Positions 57,702-64,000 of a stretch of DNA of 64,000 nucleotides are shown piece by piece. The notes under the pieces were generated by a model that saw only the letters and a program-made list of their open reading frames with translations, was not told the origin of the DNA and did no database searches. Every line of letters starts with the position of its first letter. Within the stretch, counting starts at the first letter, position 1. A program made the position numbers and the translations under genes. The DNA is from JAPLDB01 sp038206355 (GTDB taxonomy: Bacteria; Bacteroidota; Bacteroidia; AKYH767-A; 2013-40CM-41-45). Location of the stretch: contig JBBRAY010000010.1 in the NCBI GenBank assembly GCA_038206355.1, positions 25,027 to 89,026 on the forward strand. Reading direction: 5' to 3'.

Positions 57702-58379
57702 ATGAAAATTCTTGTAGTAGAAGATGAAAAAGATTTATTGAACGCAATGGTTGACTACCTTCATCAAAGTGGGATGAGTTGCGAAAAAGCATCCACGCTT
57801 GAAGAGGCCCTGGAACGGATTGACCTGTACGATTACGATGGCATTATACTCGACATTGGTTTGCCTGATGGCAGCGGATTGAAAGTGATTGAGGAAATGA
57901 AAAAGAAAAATCACCAGACAGGAATTTTAATTGTCTCTGCAAAAAATTCTCTTGACGACAGACTTTCCGGTTTGAACATCGGCGCTGACGACTACATCAT
58001 CAAACCATTTCACATGCCGGAACTTGTTGCGCGCATTAAATCAGTTTTCAGAAGGCGATCTTTCCAGGGTAAAAAAGAACTGGTGATGAATGAACTTCGT
58101 GTCATTCCTGATGAAATGATGTTTTTTGTAAATGACAAACAGGTTCCCCTTACTAAAACCGAGCACGATCTATTAATGTTTTTATTGAGCAATTCCAATA
58201 AAGTCCTCACCAAAGAATCTATTGCCGAGCACCTTTGGGGCGATCATGCCGACATGGCCGATTCATTCGACTTTATTTACAGCCACATCAAAAATCTCCG
58301 CAAGAAAATTATTGACCACGGCGGCCGCGACTACGTTAAATCCGTTTACGGAGTAGGATACAAATTCCACAGTGAATGA
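57702..58379 (+). CDS. OmpR/PhoB-family response regulator
   Basis: A 225-residue regulator: receiver domain MKILVVEDEKDLLNAMVDYL, phosphoacceptor Asp in YDGIILDIGLPDGSG, Lys in DDYIIKPFHMPEL, then a winged-helix Trans_reg_C domain (NDKQVPLTKTEHDLLMFLL, VLTKESIAEHLWG, FIYSHIKNLRKKI). Its stop overlaps the histidine kinase start (ATGA), so the two are a matched pair. Signal unknown. Confidence 0.95.
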   Translation: MKILVVEDEKDLLNAMVDYLHQSGMSCEKASTLEEALERIDLYDYDGIILDIGLPDGSGLKVIEEMKKKNHQTGILIVSAKNSLDDRLSGLNIGADDYIIKPFHMPELVARIKSVFRRRSFQGKKELVMNELRVIPDEMMFFVNDKQVPLTKTEHDLLMFLLSNSNKVLTKESIAEHLWGDHADMADSFDFIYSHIKNLRKKIIDHGGRDYVKSVYGVGYKFHSE

Positions 58380-59659
58380 AGTTACTCAATGCAACCAACC
58401 GCTATTATATCATCATTGCCGTTGCACTGATGCTATTGGGTTGCGGGTTTCTTACCTATCGTTTATTTTATCTTTTTGACAAAGAGATCACGGATCACAT
58501 GCTTTATGAAAAGCAGATCATTGATCAGCAGTTGTATGAAGAAAAGCATCTGCAGCATATGAGTTTTAAATTCGGGGACCATATTGAAGTGCAGCCCATT
58601 GATAAATTCACTTCGTTTCGTGTTCACATGCGGGATACAGAAATGTATGACCAGTTTGAAAAAGACGTAGTGTCATTTCGCATCCTCTCCTACGAACAAC
58701 AAATAGACAGCACCGGTTACCGGATTAAAATCAGGAGAAGACTTACAGAAAATAAAGACGTGATGTATGGTGTACTCATGGCAGTGGGTCTCATCAGTTT
58801 GAATATGATCCTGTCTTTTTATTTTCTCAACCGGTGGTTCTCCATAAAAATATGGGCGCCGTTTTATGCCGCATTAAGACTCCTGAAAAATTTTGATTTG
58901 AGGAAAGAAGGTAAACCACAATTCCGAACAAGCGCCATTGAGGAGTTTAACAGGATGAATGACGAACTCCGGAAGCTCACCGACAAAGTCCACAACGACT
59001 ACCGAAACCTAAAAGAGTTTACGGAAAATATGTCGCATGAAACACAGACGCCATTGGCCATCATTCACTCCAGACTTGACGTACTCATGCAATCTGAAAA
59101 TCTGAATGAGCAACAGCAGGAACAAATCCGTACTACACTTGATGCCGTTAACAGGTTGTCAAAAATGAATAAGGGGCTTACACTGATCGCAAAGATTGAC
59201 AATAACCAGTTTGCTGATGAACATGAATTACTGCTCAGCGATGTCATAGAAAAACACCTTGCACAACTGGATATTTTCATTGAAGGAAAAAGCATTCAGG
59301 TTACCAAAAATCTCAACCCGCGGATGAAAGTGAAAATGAATCCGCAACTTGTTGACATACTTCTCACCAACCTGCTTAGCAATGCGATCAAATACAATGA
59401 AGAAAACGGGTTGTTAACTGTCTCCATGGATGAAAAAGGTTTTTCGATTTCCAATACCGGAAATGCGCCGAGCCTTTCATCTGAACAGATTTTTGAACGG
59501 TTCAAACGCGGAGAAGATAAAGTTGATTCCACCGGACTAGGAATGGCTATTGTAAAAAAGATATGTGACTTTTCTGCCTGTGAAATTTCGCACAACTACT
59601 TCAATGGTATGCACGAATTTAAAGTTATGATAAATTCGTCCAAAGTGTTAAAGACATAA
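58376..59659 (+). CDS. Membrane sensor histidine kinase
   Basis: A 427-residue kinase with two membrane helices (about 10-30, YYIIIAVALMLLGCGFLTY, and 135-155, VLMAVGLISLNMILSFYFL) flanking a ~100-residue periplasmic loop. HisKA has TENMSHETQTPLAIIHSRLD with the phosphoacceptor His; HATPase_c has LLTNLLSNAIKYNEENG and STGLGMAIVKKIC. It should phosphorylate the response regulator encoded just upstream. The periplasmic sensor is not a named domain. Confidence 0.93.
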   Translation: MKLLNATNRYYIIIAVALMLLGCGFLTYRLFYLFDKEITDHMLYEKQIIDQQLYEEKHLQHMSFKFGDHIEVQPIDKFTSFRVHMRDTEMYDQFEKDVVSFRILSYEQQIDSTGYRIKIRRRLTENKDVMYGVLMAVGLISLNMILSFYFLNRWFSIKIWAPFYAALRLLKNFDLRKEGKPQFRTSAIEEFNRMNDELRKLTDKVHNDYRNLKEFTENMSHETQTPLAIIHSRLDVLMQSENLNEQQQEQIRTTLDAVNRLSKMNKGLTLIAKIDNNQFADEHELLLSDVIEKHLAQLDIFIEGKSIQVTKNLNPRMKVKMNPQLVDILLTNLLSNAIKYNEENGLLTVSMDEKGFSISNTGNAPSLSSEQIFERFKRGEDKVDSTGLGMAIVKKICDFSACEISHNYFNGMHEFKVMINSSKVLKT

Positions 59660-59812
59660 ATCCGGGAATGGATTGGTTTGAGGCGAATTGACATGGGGGA
59701 CCGATAATATATTTCAATGGGTTTGATACTCAAGTACCTGAAACGCCGGGTAAAGTATAATTTTAACCCGGTATTGTGAAAAAGACCCCACAGTTATCAG
59801 GTTTAACGGAAG

Positions 59813-59844
59813 TTTGCTTTGGGCAGTTTAATATTCTACTTTTG
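59813..59844 (+). promoter_or_regulatory. Promoter of tatA
   Basis: TTTG 59813-59816, a 20-nt spacer, and TACTTTTG at 59837-59844 match the Bacteroidetes promoter. This places the transcription start after an in-frame upstream ATG-like region and supports ATG 59893. Confidence 0.7.
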
Positions 59845-59892
59845 AGCCCTTATTTCAACTACGAACGAATTTTCAATTTTAAATCATATCAA

Positions 59893-60078
59893 ATGTTTCT
59901 TCAAATTATTCTCGGCATATTAGGTGGACAGGAAGTGATCATTATCGCACTTATTCTGCTTTTACTTTTCGGTGGCAGGAAAATTCCTGAGTTAATGAAA
60001 GGTCTTGGAAAAGGAATCAGGGAATTCAAAGATGCAAGCAAGGGTGGTGAGAATGAAAAAGCTGACGAGAAGAAATAG
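59893..60078 (+). CDS. tatA: Twin-arginine translocase subunit TatA/TatE
   Basis: A 61-residue TatA: a short hydrophobic N-terminal segment (EVIIIALILLLLFGG), then RKIPELMKGLGKGIREFKDA, the amphipathic helix with the FGxxKLPEL-type motif as FGGRKIPEL, and a charged tail GGENEKADEKK. TatA forms the pore part of the Tat pathway for folded proteins. The ATG 59893 is chosen over one 39 codons upstream, because the promoter lies between. tatC is not in this window. Confidence 0.92.
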   Translation: MFLQIILGILGGQEVIIIALILLLLFGGRKIPELMKGLGKGIREFKDASKGGENEKADEKK

Positions 60079-60131
60079 TTGAATGGTTTCCGGGAATTAA
60101 TTCCGGAGCCGCTTTCCGTTTTTGAAGAAAA

Positions 60132-60392
60132 TTATTTTGAACTTCGTATCCTCATAATTTCCCTCACCGGTATGGTTTCCCTTACGGGTTCCAGTGCGCT
60201 CTGGTCAGACGAATGCATGTGTTGCACCAACCGACGCCCCTTTTGAACGTTTACAAAAAATATTTCGCCATCAGTTTCATCCGGCAGTCGTTCTGAATTG
60301 CCAAGAAATAGCCAGCCAACCTTTCGTTTATTATTGCGGAGGTACAGCGTTGCGATTTTGTTCAGGTGAGGAGTGATTTCTTCAAATTTCAT
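60132..60392 (-). CDS. Small protein of unknown function (86 aa)
   Basis: An 86-residue protein, MKFEEITPHLNKIATLYLRN, with several short strands (KVGWLFLGN, EIFFVNVQKG, ETIPVREIMRIRSS) that could form an SH3- or Sm-like barrel. I recognise no family. It lies 35 bp from another small unknown gene on the same strand. Confidence 0.55.
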   Translation of the reverse strand: MKFEEITPHLNKIATLYLRNNKRKVGWLFLGNSERLPDETDGEIFFVNVQKGRRLVQHMHSSDQSALEPVRETIPVREIMRIRSSK

Positions 60393-60426
60393 AACGTTTT
60401 AATTTAGTCCGTTGGGTTTAAAAATC

Positions 60427-60732
60427 TCATTGGTTGAAATGATAAATACTGGAAACAATTTTTTCTTCTAATAATTCCTCTGCTATAACTGATTTCTTAT
60501 TCCCTTCAATCGTAGCTGTAACGTCGACACGTGTGCGCCGATCATCGAGGCTTGAAATCTGAAACAACACATGTTGCTTTTGCGAAAACCATTTGCCATC
60601 CCTATAAGCAAGTACAATGGTTTCATTCAGATCTATTTTTTCAATCTCATATCCCTGCTTTCTCAGCAGTCCTTTTAAAAGTTGAATTACCTCACGCACG
60701 GAACAATTCAACAAAGCGGTTTCCATAGCCAT
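60427..60732 (-). CDS. Small protein of unknown function (101 aa)
   Basis: A 101-residue protein, MAMETALLNCSVREVIQLLK, with a helix then strands ETIVLAYRDGKWF, QHVLFQISSLDDRRTRVDV, TATIEGNKKSV, resembling START/SRPBCC-type or DUF-type alpha/beta folds. No named family. It is probably cotranscribed with the small gene at 60132. Confidence 0.6.
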   Translation of the reverse strand: MAMETALLNCSVREVIQLLKGLLRKQGYEIEKIDLNETIVLAYRDGKWFSQKQHVLFQISSLDDRRTRVDVTATIEGNKKSVIAEELLEEKIVSSIYHFNQ

Positions 60733-61113
60733 AACTATCAGGTTTTAATTTGATTGATATGAAGCCAGGAAAAACCCGGTATCTGCGACTGCGAAGGTTG
60801 GTTGTGTTTGCAGTCCAACCGGAACATTTCAGGGCTCCGGTTGTTGAGGTTGGTCAGAAAGACAATGCGAACTTAATCCAACATTGAGCGAATGATTTTT
60901 ATTTTCCGTAAACGAAGTATTAGTGAATATGAACGTTCTGTTTGTTTGGGCAAAAAGTCAGAATAGCTTGATGAATGACCTGTTTTCCAATTCAGGCCGT
61001 AACTTTGGGGTGGCGAAAAAGATTAAAATCCGACATGCGTAAGAAAATGGGCAACATTCATTCAACTTCATTGCCAAATCATCGTTAATTTTAGGAAAAA
61101 CAAAACAAGTTTC
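60733..61113. other. Gap with one hairpin, no gene
   Basis: CAACCGGA at 60816-60823 pairs with TCCGGTTG at 60836-60843 around a 12-nt loop. Otherwise no gene or repeat family was recognised; the right edge holds the MltD promoter. Confidence 0.4.
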
Positions 61114-61121
61114 TATTTTTG
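61114..61121 (+). promoter_or_regulatory. -7 promoter element of the lytic transglycosylase gene
   Basis: TATTTTTG matches TAnnTTTG, 54 bp before ATG 61176; the -33 region is only a weak match (TTTTAG). Confidence 0.45.
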
Positions 61122-61175
61122 CCGCACACGAAGCAAGACACTTATGTAGATTGAAAACATTAAAGAATTAAACGG

Positions 61176-62738
61176 ATGAAAAAATCCTTCCAACAGATAA
61201 AAAAAACATCGTTGCTTCTGGCTGCGATGTTTTCGCTTTTTATACCCGGGTATGCGCAGAATGCAGATTCTGATTGCCCGCCCGGAACAAAAGTATGCGA
61301 GTATGATCCGATTGTTGCAATGTTGGATAGTCTTGTTAATCTCAATTATATCGAAAGGTTAAATTTCGCAAGCGCTGGAACGCAACCGAACAATTTTCAG
61401 CCTTTCGAGATTCCATCATACTCCGACGAAGTATATGCACAACGTATTTCTAAAATTCAGAGTCCGATGGAGTTGGTATTTAACCAGGAGGTTCGTGATT
61501 ATATAGAAATGTATGCCCTCCGCAAACGAGGCCTTACTGAGCGGGTGATGGGACTGGCACAACTCTATTTTCCATTGTTTGAACAAACGCTTGACCGGAA
61601 TGAACTACCGCTTGAATTCAAATACCTGAGTATCGTTGAATCGGCCCTCAACCCAGTTGCAAAATCGAGAATGGGTGCTACAGGTTTGTGGCAGTTTATG
61701 CTTCAGACAGGAAAGATGTACAACCTGAAAGTGAACTCATATGTTGATGAGCGGCGCGATCCGGTGAAAAGCACACAGGCAGCATGTGATTATTTCAAAA
61801 ACATGTATGCAATCTACCATGATTGGATGCTTGTTATAGCTTCCTATAATTGTGGTGCCGGAAACGTAAACAAAGCCATTGCGCGAAGCGGAGGTAAAAC
61901 CAATTTCTGGGAGATCAGTAAATACCTTCCAAAAGAAACACGCGGATATGTTCCGGCATTTATTGCTGTTACGTACCTGATGAATTATTCTGCAGAGCAC
62001 AACCTCAATGCTGTTACTCCTGTCATTTCTTTTTATGAAGCAGATACTGTTCTCGTTGATCAGAAGATTTCATTGCGCGATGTGGCTGAGGTGATTGACG
62101 TACCGCTTGATTTACTTACCTACCTCAATCCTGTTTACATGCGTGGAATTATTCCCGAAGCAAACGAACCGATGGTACTCCGGCTTCCAACCAGCAAGAT
62201 AAATACCTATCTCGCCCGACTTGATAAACTCTATACACCTGATTCACAACCAAACATTGCCTCAGTAGATGAATCTTCTGTCGCTGATCACATTACGAAA
62301 CAGATAAAAAAATATCATACTGTAAAAGGCGGAGAACACCTTTCTGCCATTGCTGATAAATACAAATGCACAATCAATGACATTAAGCGCTGGAATAAAT
62401 TCAAAGGAACCAAACTTTTTAAAGGTCAACGTCTGCTGGTTTATGTCACAGTAAAAGAGAATGCGCAGATCAGCAGTGTAGTAAAGAAACCTGCCATACC
62501 TTCTGCAAATTTAAAGTCAACTCCTGCCGTTACAGCCAAAACTACAAATACCAAAGTGGTATATACCGATAGTTCAGCTTCAGAAAAATACACCTGGCAT
62601 GTAGTTCAAAAAGGCGATACACTTTACAGCATAGCCAAGCGCTATGACGGTACTATTGCTGAGATAAAAACAATGAATAATCTCAATACCAACGACCTCA
62701 CACCCGGTACCAGACTGCGCGTGAAGGTAAGTGGTTGA
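61176..62738 (+). CDS. MltD-like lytic transglycosylase with two LysM domains
   Basis: A 520-residue protein with signal peptide (SLLLAAMFSLFIPGYAQ). The SLT/GH23 catalytic domain has PLEFKYLSIVESALNPVAKS with catalytic E155, RMGATGLWQFMLQTGKMYNL, and VIASYNCGAGNVNKAI. LysM domains lie at about 379-424 (YHTVKGGEHLSAIADKYKCT) and 472-518 (WHVVQKGDTLYSIAKRYDGT), for peptidoglycan binding. It cleaves glycan strands to anhydromuropeptides in the periplasm. It has no lipobox in the N-terminus, unlike E. coli MltD. Confidence 0.94.
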   Translation: MKKSFQQIKKTSLLLAAMFSLFIPGYAQNADSDCPPGTKVCEYDPIVAMLDSLVNLNYIERLNFASAGTQPNNFQPFEIPSYSDEVYAQRISKIQSPMELVFNQEVRDYIEMYALRKRGLTERVMGLAQLYFPLFEQTLDRNELPLEFKYLSIVESALNPVAKSRMGATGLWQFMLQTGKMYNLKVNSYVDERRDPVKSTQAACDYFKNMYAIYHDWMLVIASYNCGAGNVNKAIARSGGKTNFWEISKYLPKETRGYVPAFIAVTYLMNYSAEHNLNAVTPVISFYEADTVLVDQKISLRDVAEVIDVPLDLLTYLNPVYMRGIIPEANEPMVLRLPTSKINTYLARLDKLYTPDSQPNIASVDESSVADHITKQIKKYHTVKGGEHLSAIADKYKCTINDIKRWNKFKGTKLFKGQRLLVYVTVKENAQISSVVKKPAIPSANLKSTPAVTAKTTNTKVVYTDSSASEKYTWHVVQKGDTLYSIAKRYDGTIAEIKTMNNLNTNDLTPGTRLRVKVSG

Positions 62739-63062
62739 TACAGCTATCCTGCGTTTTGCACCTCTGATCACAATAGCAATTTTTTCCCATACTGTGCTCA
62801 ACTCTCTTTAACGAACCCCAGATCCCGCCTTTCTCCTTGCCCGCTGTGGTATTCGGCTGTTCAATGAGTTTAACCACCCGACGTTAAACCCGGCAGGGAA
62901 AAACTGATTTAATGTCCCGATTAATTTGCTCATTGAATTCTACGATTTTACGTATCCACGTACCATTTACAGGAAAAGAAAAAATCTTAGTCTGCTATTT
63001 TTAAAAAGTATTTCTGTGTTTAAGGAATAGATTTAATTCCTTTGCAGCCCTAAAACATAAAA
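62739..63062. other. Gap with one small hairpin, no gene
   Basis: GTTTAAC at 62868-62874 is complementary to GTTAAAC at 62883-62889 around an 8-nt loop. A near-consensus -7 element TTCCTTTG lies at about 63037-63044 before the SET gene. No gene is recognised. Confidence 0.4.
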
Positions 63063-63491
63063 ATGGCATTACTCGAAAAACAACTCTATCTGAAAAAATC
63101 AGGATTACCCAATGCAGGCAAAGGACTTTTCACGAAAGCTGAGATTCCGAAGGGAACAGTGATCGTGGAATACAAAGGCCGTATATCGACATGGGATGAA
63201 ATTAAACATGAAGACGGCACCAATGGATACTTGTATTATATCAATTCAAAACGAGTGATTAATGCAAAGCCATATAAGAAGGTAATTGCACGATATGCAA
63301 ATGATGCAAAGGGTTGGAACCGAAGTGCAGGGCTCAAAAACAACGCTGAATACATTGAGAAGGAAAAGAGGTGTTTTATCAAATCAACCCGTAAGATTTT
63401 GAAAGGTGAAGAAATTTTTGTCGGCTATGGAAGGGAATACTGGGAAATGATGAAGAAGCTGGACCGTGAAAAGAATAAAGAGGGGAGATAA
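63063..63491 (+). CDS. SET domain protein (lysine methyltransferase-like)
   Basis: A 142-residue stand-alone SET domain: KKSGLPNAGKGLFTKAEIPK, GTVIVEYKGRISTWDE, GYLYYINSKRVINAKP, and the C-terminal KILKGEEIFVGYGREYW, corresponding to the GEEL..DYG motif. The usual RFINHSCxPN is seen as ARYANDAKGWNRSAGLKNNA, a relaxed version. SET proteins use S-adenosylmethionine to methylate lysine; small bacterial ones are of unknown target. ATG start good; transcribed alone. Confidence 0.85.
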   Translation: MALLEKQLYLKKSGLPNAGKGLFTKAEIPKGTVIVEYKGRISTWDEIKHEDGTNGYLYYINSKRVINAKPYKKVIARYANDAKGWNRSAGLKNNAEYIEKEKRCFIKSTRKILKGEEIFVGYGREYWEMMKKLDREKNKEGR

Positions 63492-63652
63492 ATTCCAGGC
63501 GCGCGACCGGTAAGATCAATACTGTTTGCATACTCCTTTTTAATTACACAGTCACCAATGGAATTGTAAACTTTCATCATGGAAAATTTTAGTCCTGATT
63601 TGAAGGTAAATATTCCATTAGAAGGATTTGTATAACAGTAAAAGGAATGCAC
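63490..63652 (-). pseudogene. First half of a decayed T9SS sorting domain
   Basis: Minus-strand frame YCYTNPSNGIFTFKSGLKFS, MMKVYNSIGDCVIKKEYANS, IDLTGRAPGIYLP matches the first part of a T9SS type A domain (normally YPNPSxGxF), but then runs antisense into the SET gene. It lacks any N-terminal protein. Confidence 0.55.
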
Positions 63653-63664
63653 TACATCGTGGAA

Positions 63665-63802
63665 TTTCTTTCTGAAAAAACAACAGAAGTGTTTAACGGG
63701 GGCTATGCTACCCTACAAATTGATGTAAGCATTTTCGCCAAAGGAGTATCTTTTATAACCTTGCAAAAAGAGAAGGAAATAGTAAGCAGGAAGTTTGTCT
63801 AG
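63665..63802 (+). pseudogene. Second half of a decayed T9SS sorting domain
   Basis: Plus-strand frame FLSEKTTEVFNGGYATLQID, VSIFAKGVSFITLQKEKEIV, SRKFV then TAG 63800-63802. It matches the last part of a T9SS type A domain (IDVSxLAKGVYFV...SKKFV). No start or N-terminal part. Back-to-back and opposite to the half-domain at 63490-63652. Confidence 0.6.
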
Positions 63803-63858
63803 GAATGAGATGAAGAAATCTAAAGCAGAAATTGAACAGATATAATTTATGCAAAGGA

Positions 63859-63890
63859 GATTCCTCACTTCGTTCGGAATGACAATCTGG
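63859..63890 (+). repeat. ATTCCTCAC/TTTCGTTCGGAATGAC dispersed repeat
   Basis: GAGATTCCTCACTTCGTTCG, GAATGACA is a near match to 51279-51305, inside the 181-bp palindrome. Confidence 0.5.
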
Positions 63891-63908
63891 GTTTGGGTTA
63901 TGGGGAGT

Positions 63909-64000
63909 GGGGGGGGGGGGGGGGGGGGGGGGCGCGCCCCCCCCCCCCCCCCCCCCCCCCCCAACGAAAAAAAAAAAAAAGAAAAAAAAGCAGAATAAAA
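63909..64000. other. Homopolymer-rich contig end, likely artefact
   Basis: About 20 G, then GCGCGC, then about 25 C, then AACG and mixed A runs. Such blocks are typical of sequencing/assembly artefact at contig ends and should not be read as biology. Confidence 0.85.

Noticed and set aside
63713..63964. 83-codon minus-strand frame starting with poly-Gly/Pro
   Set aside because: Its N-terminus is the poly-G/C artefact, and it is antisense to a T9SS remnant.

Overview
The window looks like chromosomal DNA from an uncultured or environmental member of the Bacteroidota (Bacteroidetes), probably near Chitinophagales/Sphingobacteriales. Evidence: several secreted proteins end in a type IX secretion (T9SS) C-terminal sorting domain; there are two SusC-like TonB-dependent receptors; many genes have the Bacteroidetes promoter form (TTG, about 20 nt, TAnnTTTG) and few clear Shine-Dalgarno sequences; and DUF5723, DUF5777 and AbiE-type genes typical of the phylum are present. 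No rRNA or tRNA genes were seen. The last ~100 bases are poly-G/poly-C/poly-A and look like an assembly artefact at a contig end.

Layout. 1-2.2 kb: ribosomal operon rplM-rpsI-rpsB-tsf (minus strand, tsf cut by the window edge). 2.4-6.5 kb: a T9SS cargo gene, then an accessory cassette bracketed by ~99-bp direct repeats. The cassette holds the 3' remnant of a UvrD-like helicase, an AbiEi/AbiEii toxin-antitoxin pair with two matching GGTAC-N5-GTACC operator candidates, and a symmetric ~210-bp hairpin element. 6.5-10.1 kb: uvrC, a small unknown gene, and a T9SS-secreted protein whose core resembles iodothyronine deiodinases. 10.6-13.9 kb: VOC, SnoaL-like, two DGPF/YCII proteins and an ECF42-type sigma factor. 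13.9-17.0 kb: a two-gene operon coupling a cNMP-domain histidine kinase to a response regulator fused to a thioredoxin-reductase-like flavoprotein without the usual CxxC. 18.3-21.4 kb: halogenase-like flavoprotein, retropepsin-like protein and M28 peptidase.

21.9-26.6 kb: a probable thiamine-uptake locus, with a TonB receptor behind a TPP riboswitch and, nearby, a PnuC-type transporter overlapping a NadR-like kinase. 27.7-31.4 kb: yicC-gmk-nadD-phosphopantetheinyl transferase-GGGP synthase. 31.9-36.7 kb: EamA transporter, ArsC-like protein, Cdd1-like HhH protein, a small gene with no normal start, a lipoprotein, RNase R. 37-45.6 kb: coiled-coil membrane protein, rnhA-kbl, dprA, TonB receptor, kdsB, and a Uma2 gene broken by an in-frame TAG. 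45.7-51.1 kb: photolyase, DUF5723 protein, then ogt-paiB-GNAT-SDR. 51.5-54.5 kb: 3-hydroxyanthranilate dioxygenase and ACMS decarboxylase (kynurenine branch), then DUF1223. 54.9-57.1 kb: YceI, DUF5777 and two cytochrome-c-like lipoproteins with non-canonical CXnCH spacings. 57.7-63.5 kb: OmpR-type two-component system, tatA, two small unknowns, MltD-like lytic transglycosylase, SET-domain protein.

Intergenic DNA is rich in repeats: TACGAAGTA-type AT-rich spacers, UUCG-loop hairpins, a ~158-bp tandem repeat, a 181-bp nearly complete palindrome, and at least four decaying T9SS sorting-domain fragments. The most notable leads are the repeat-bracketed AbiE cassette with its paired operators, the secreted deiodinase-like protein, the cNMP-kinase/regulator-flavoprotein operon, the TPP-riboswitch uptake locus and the YceI/DUF5777/cytochrome operon.
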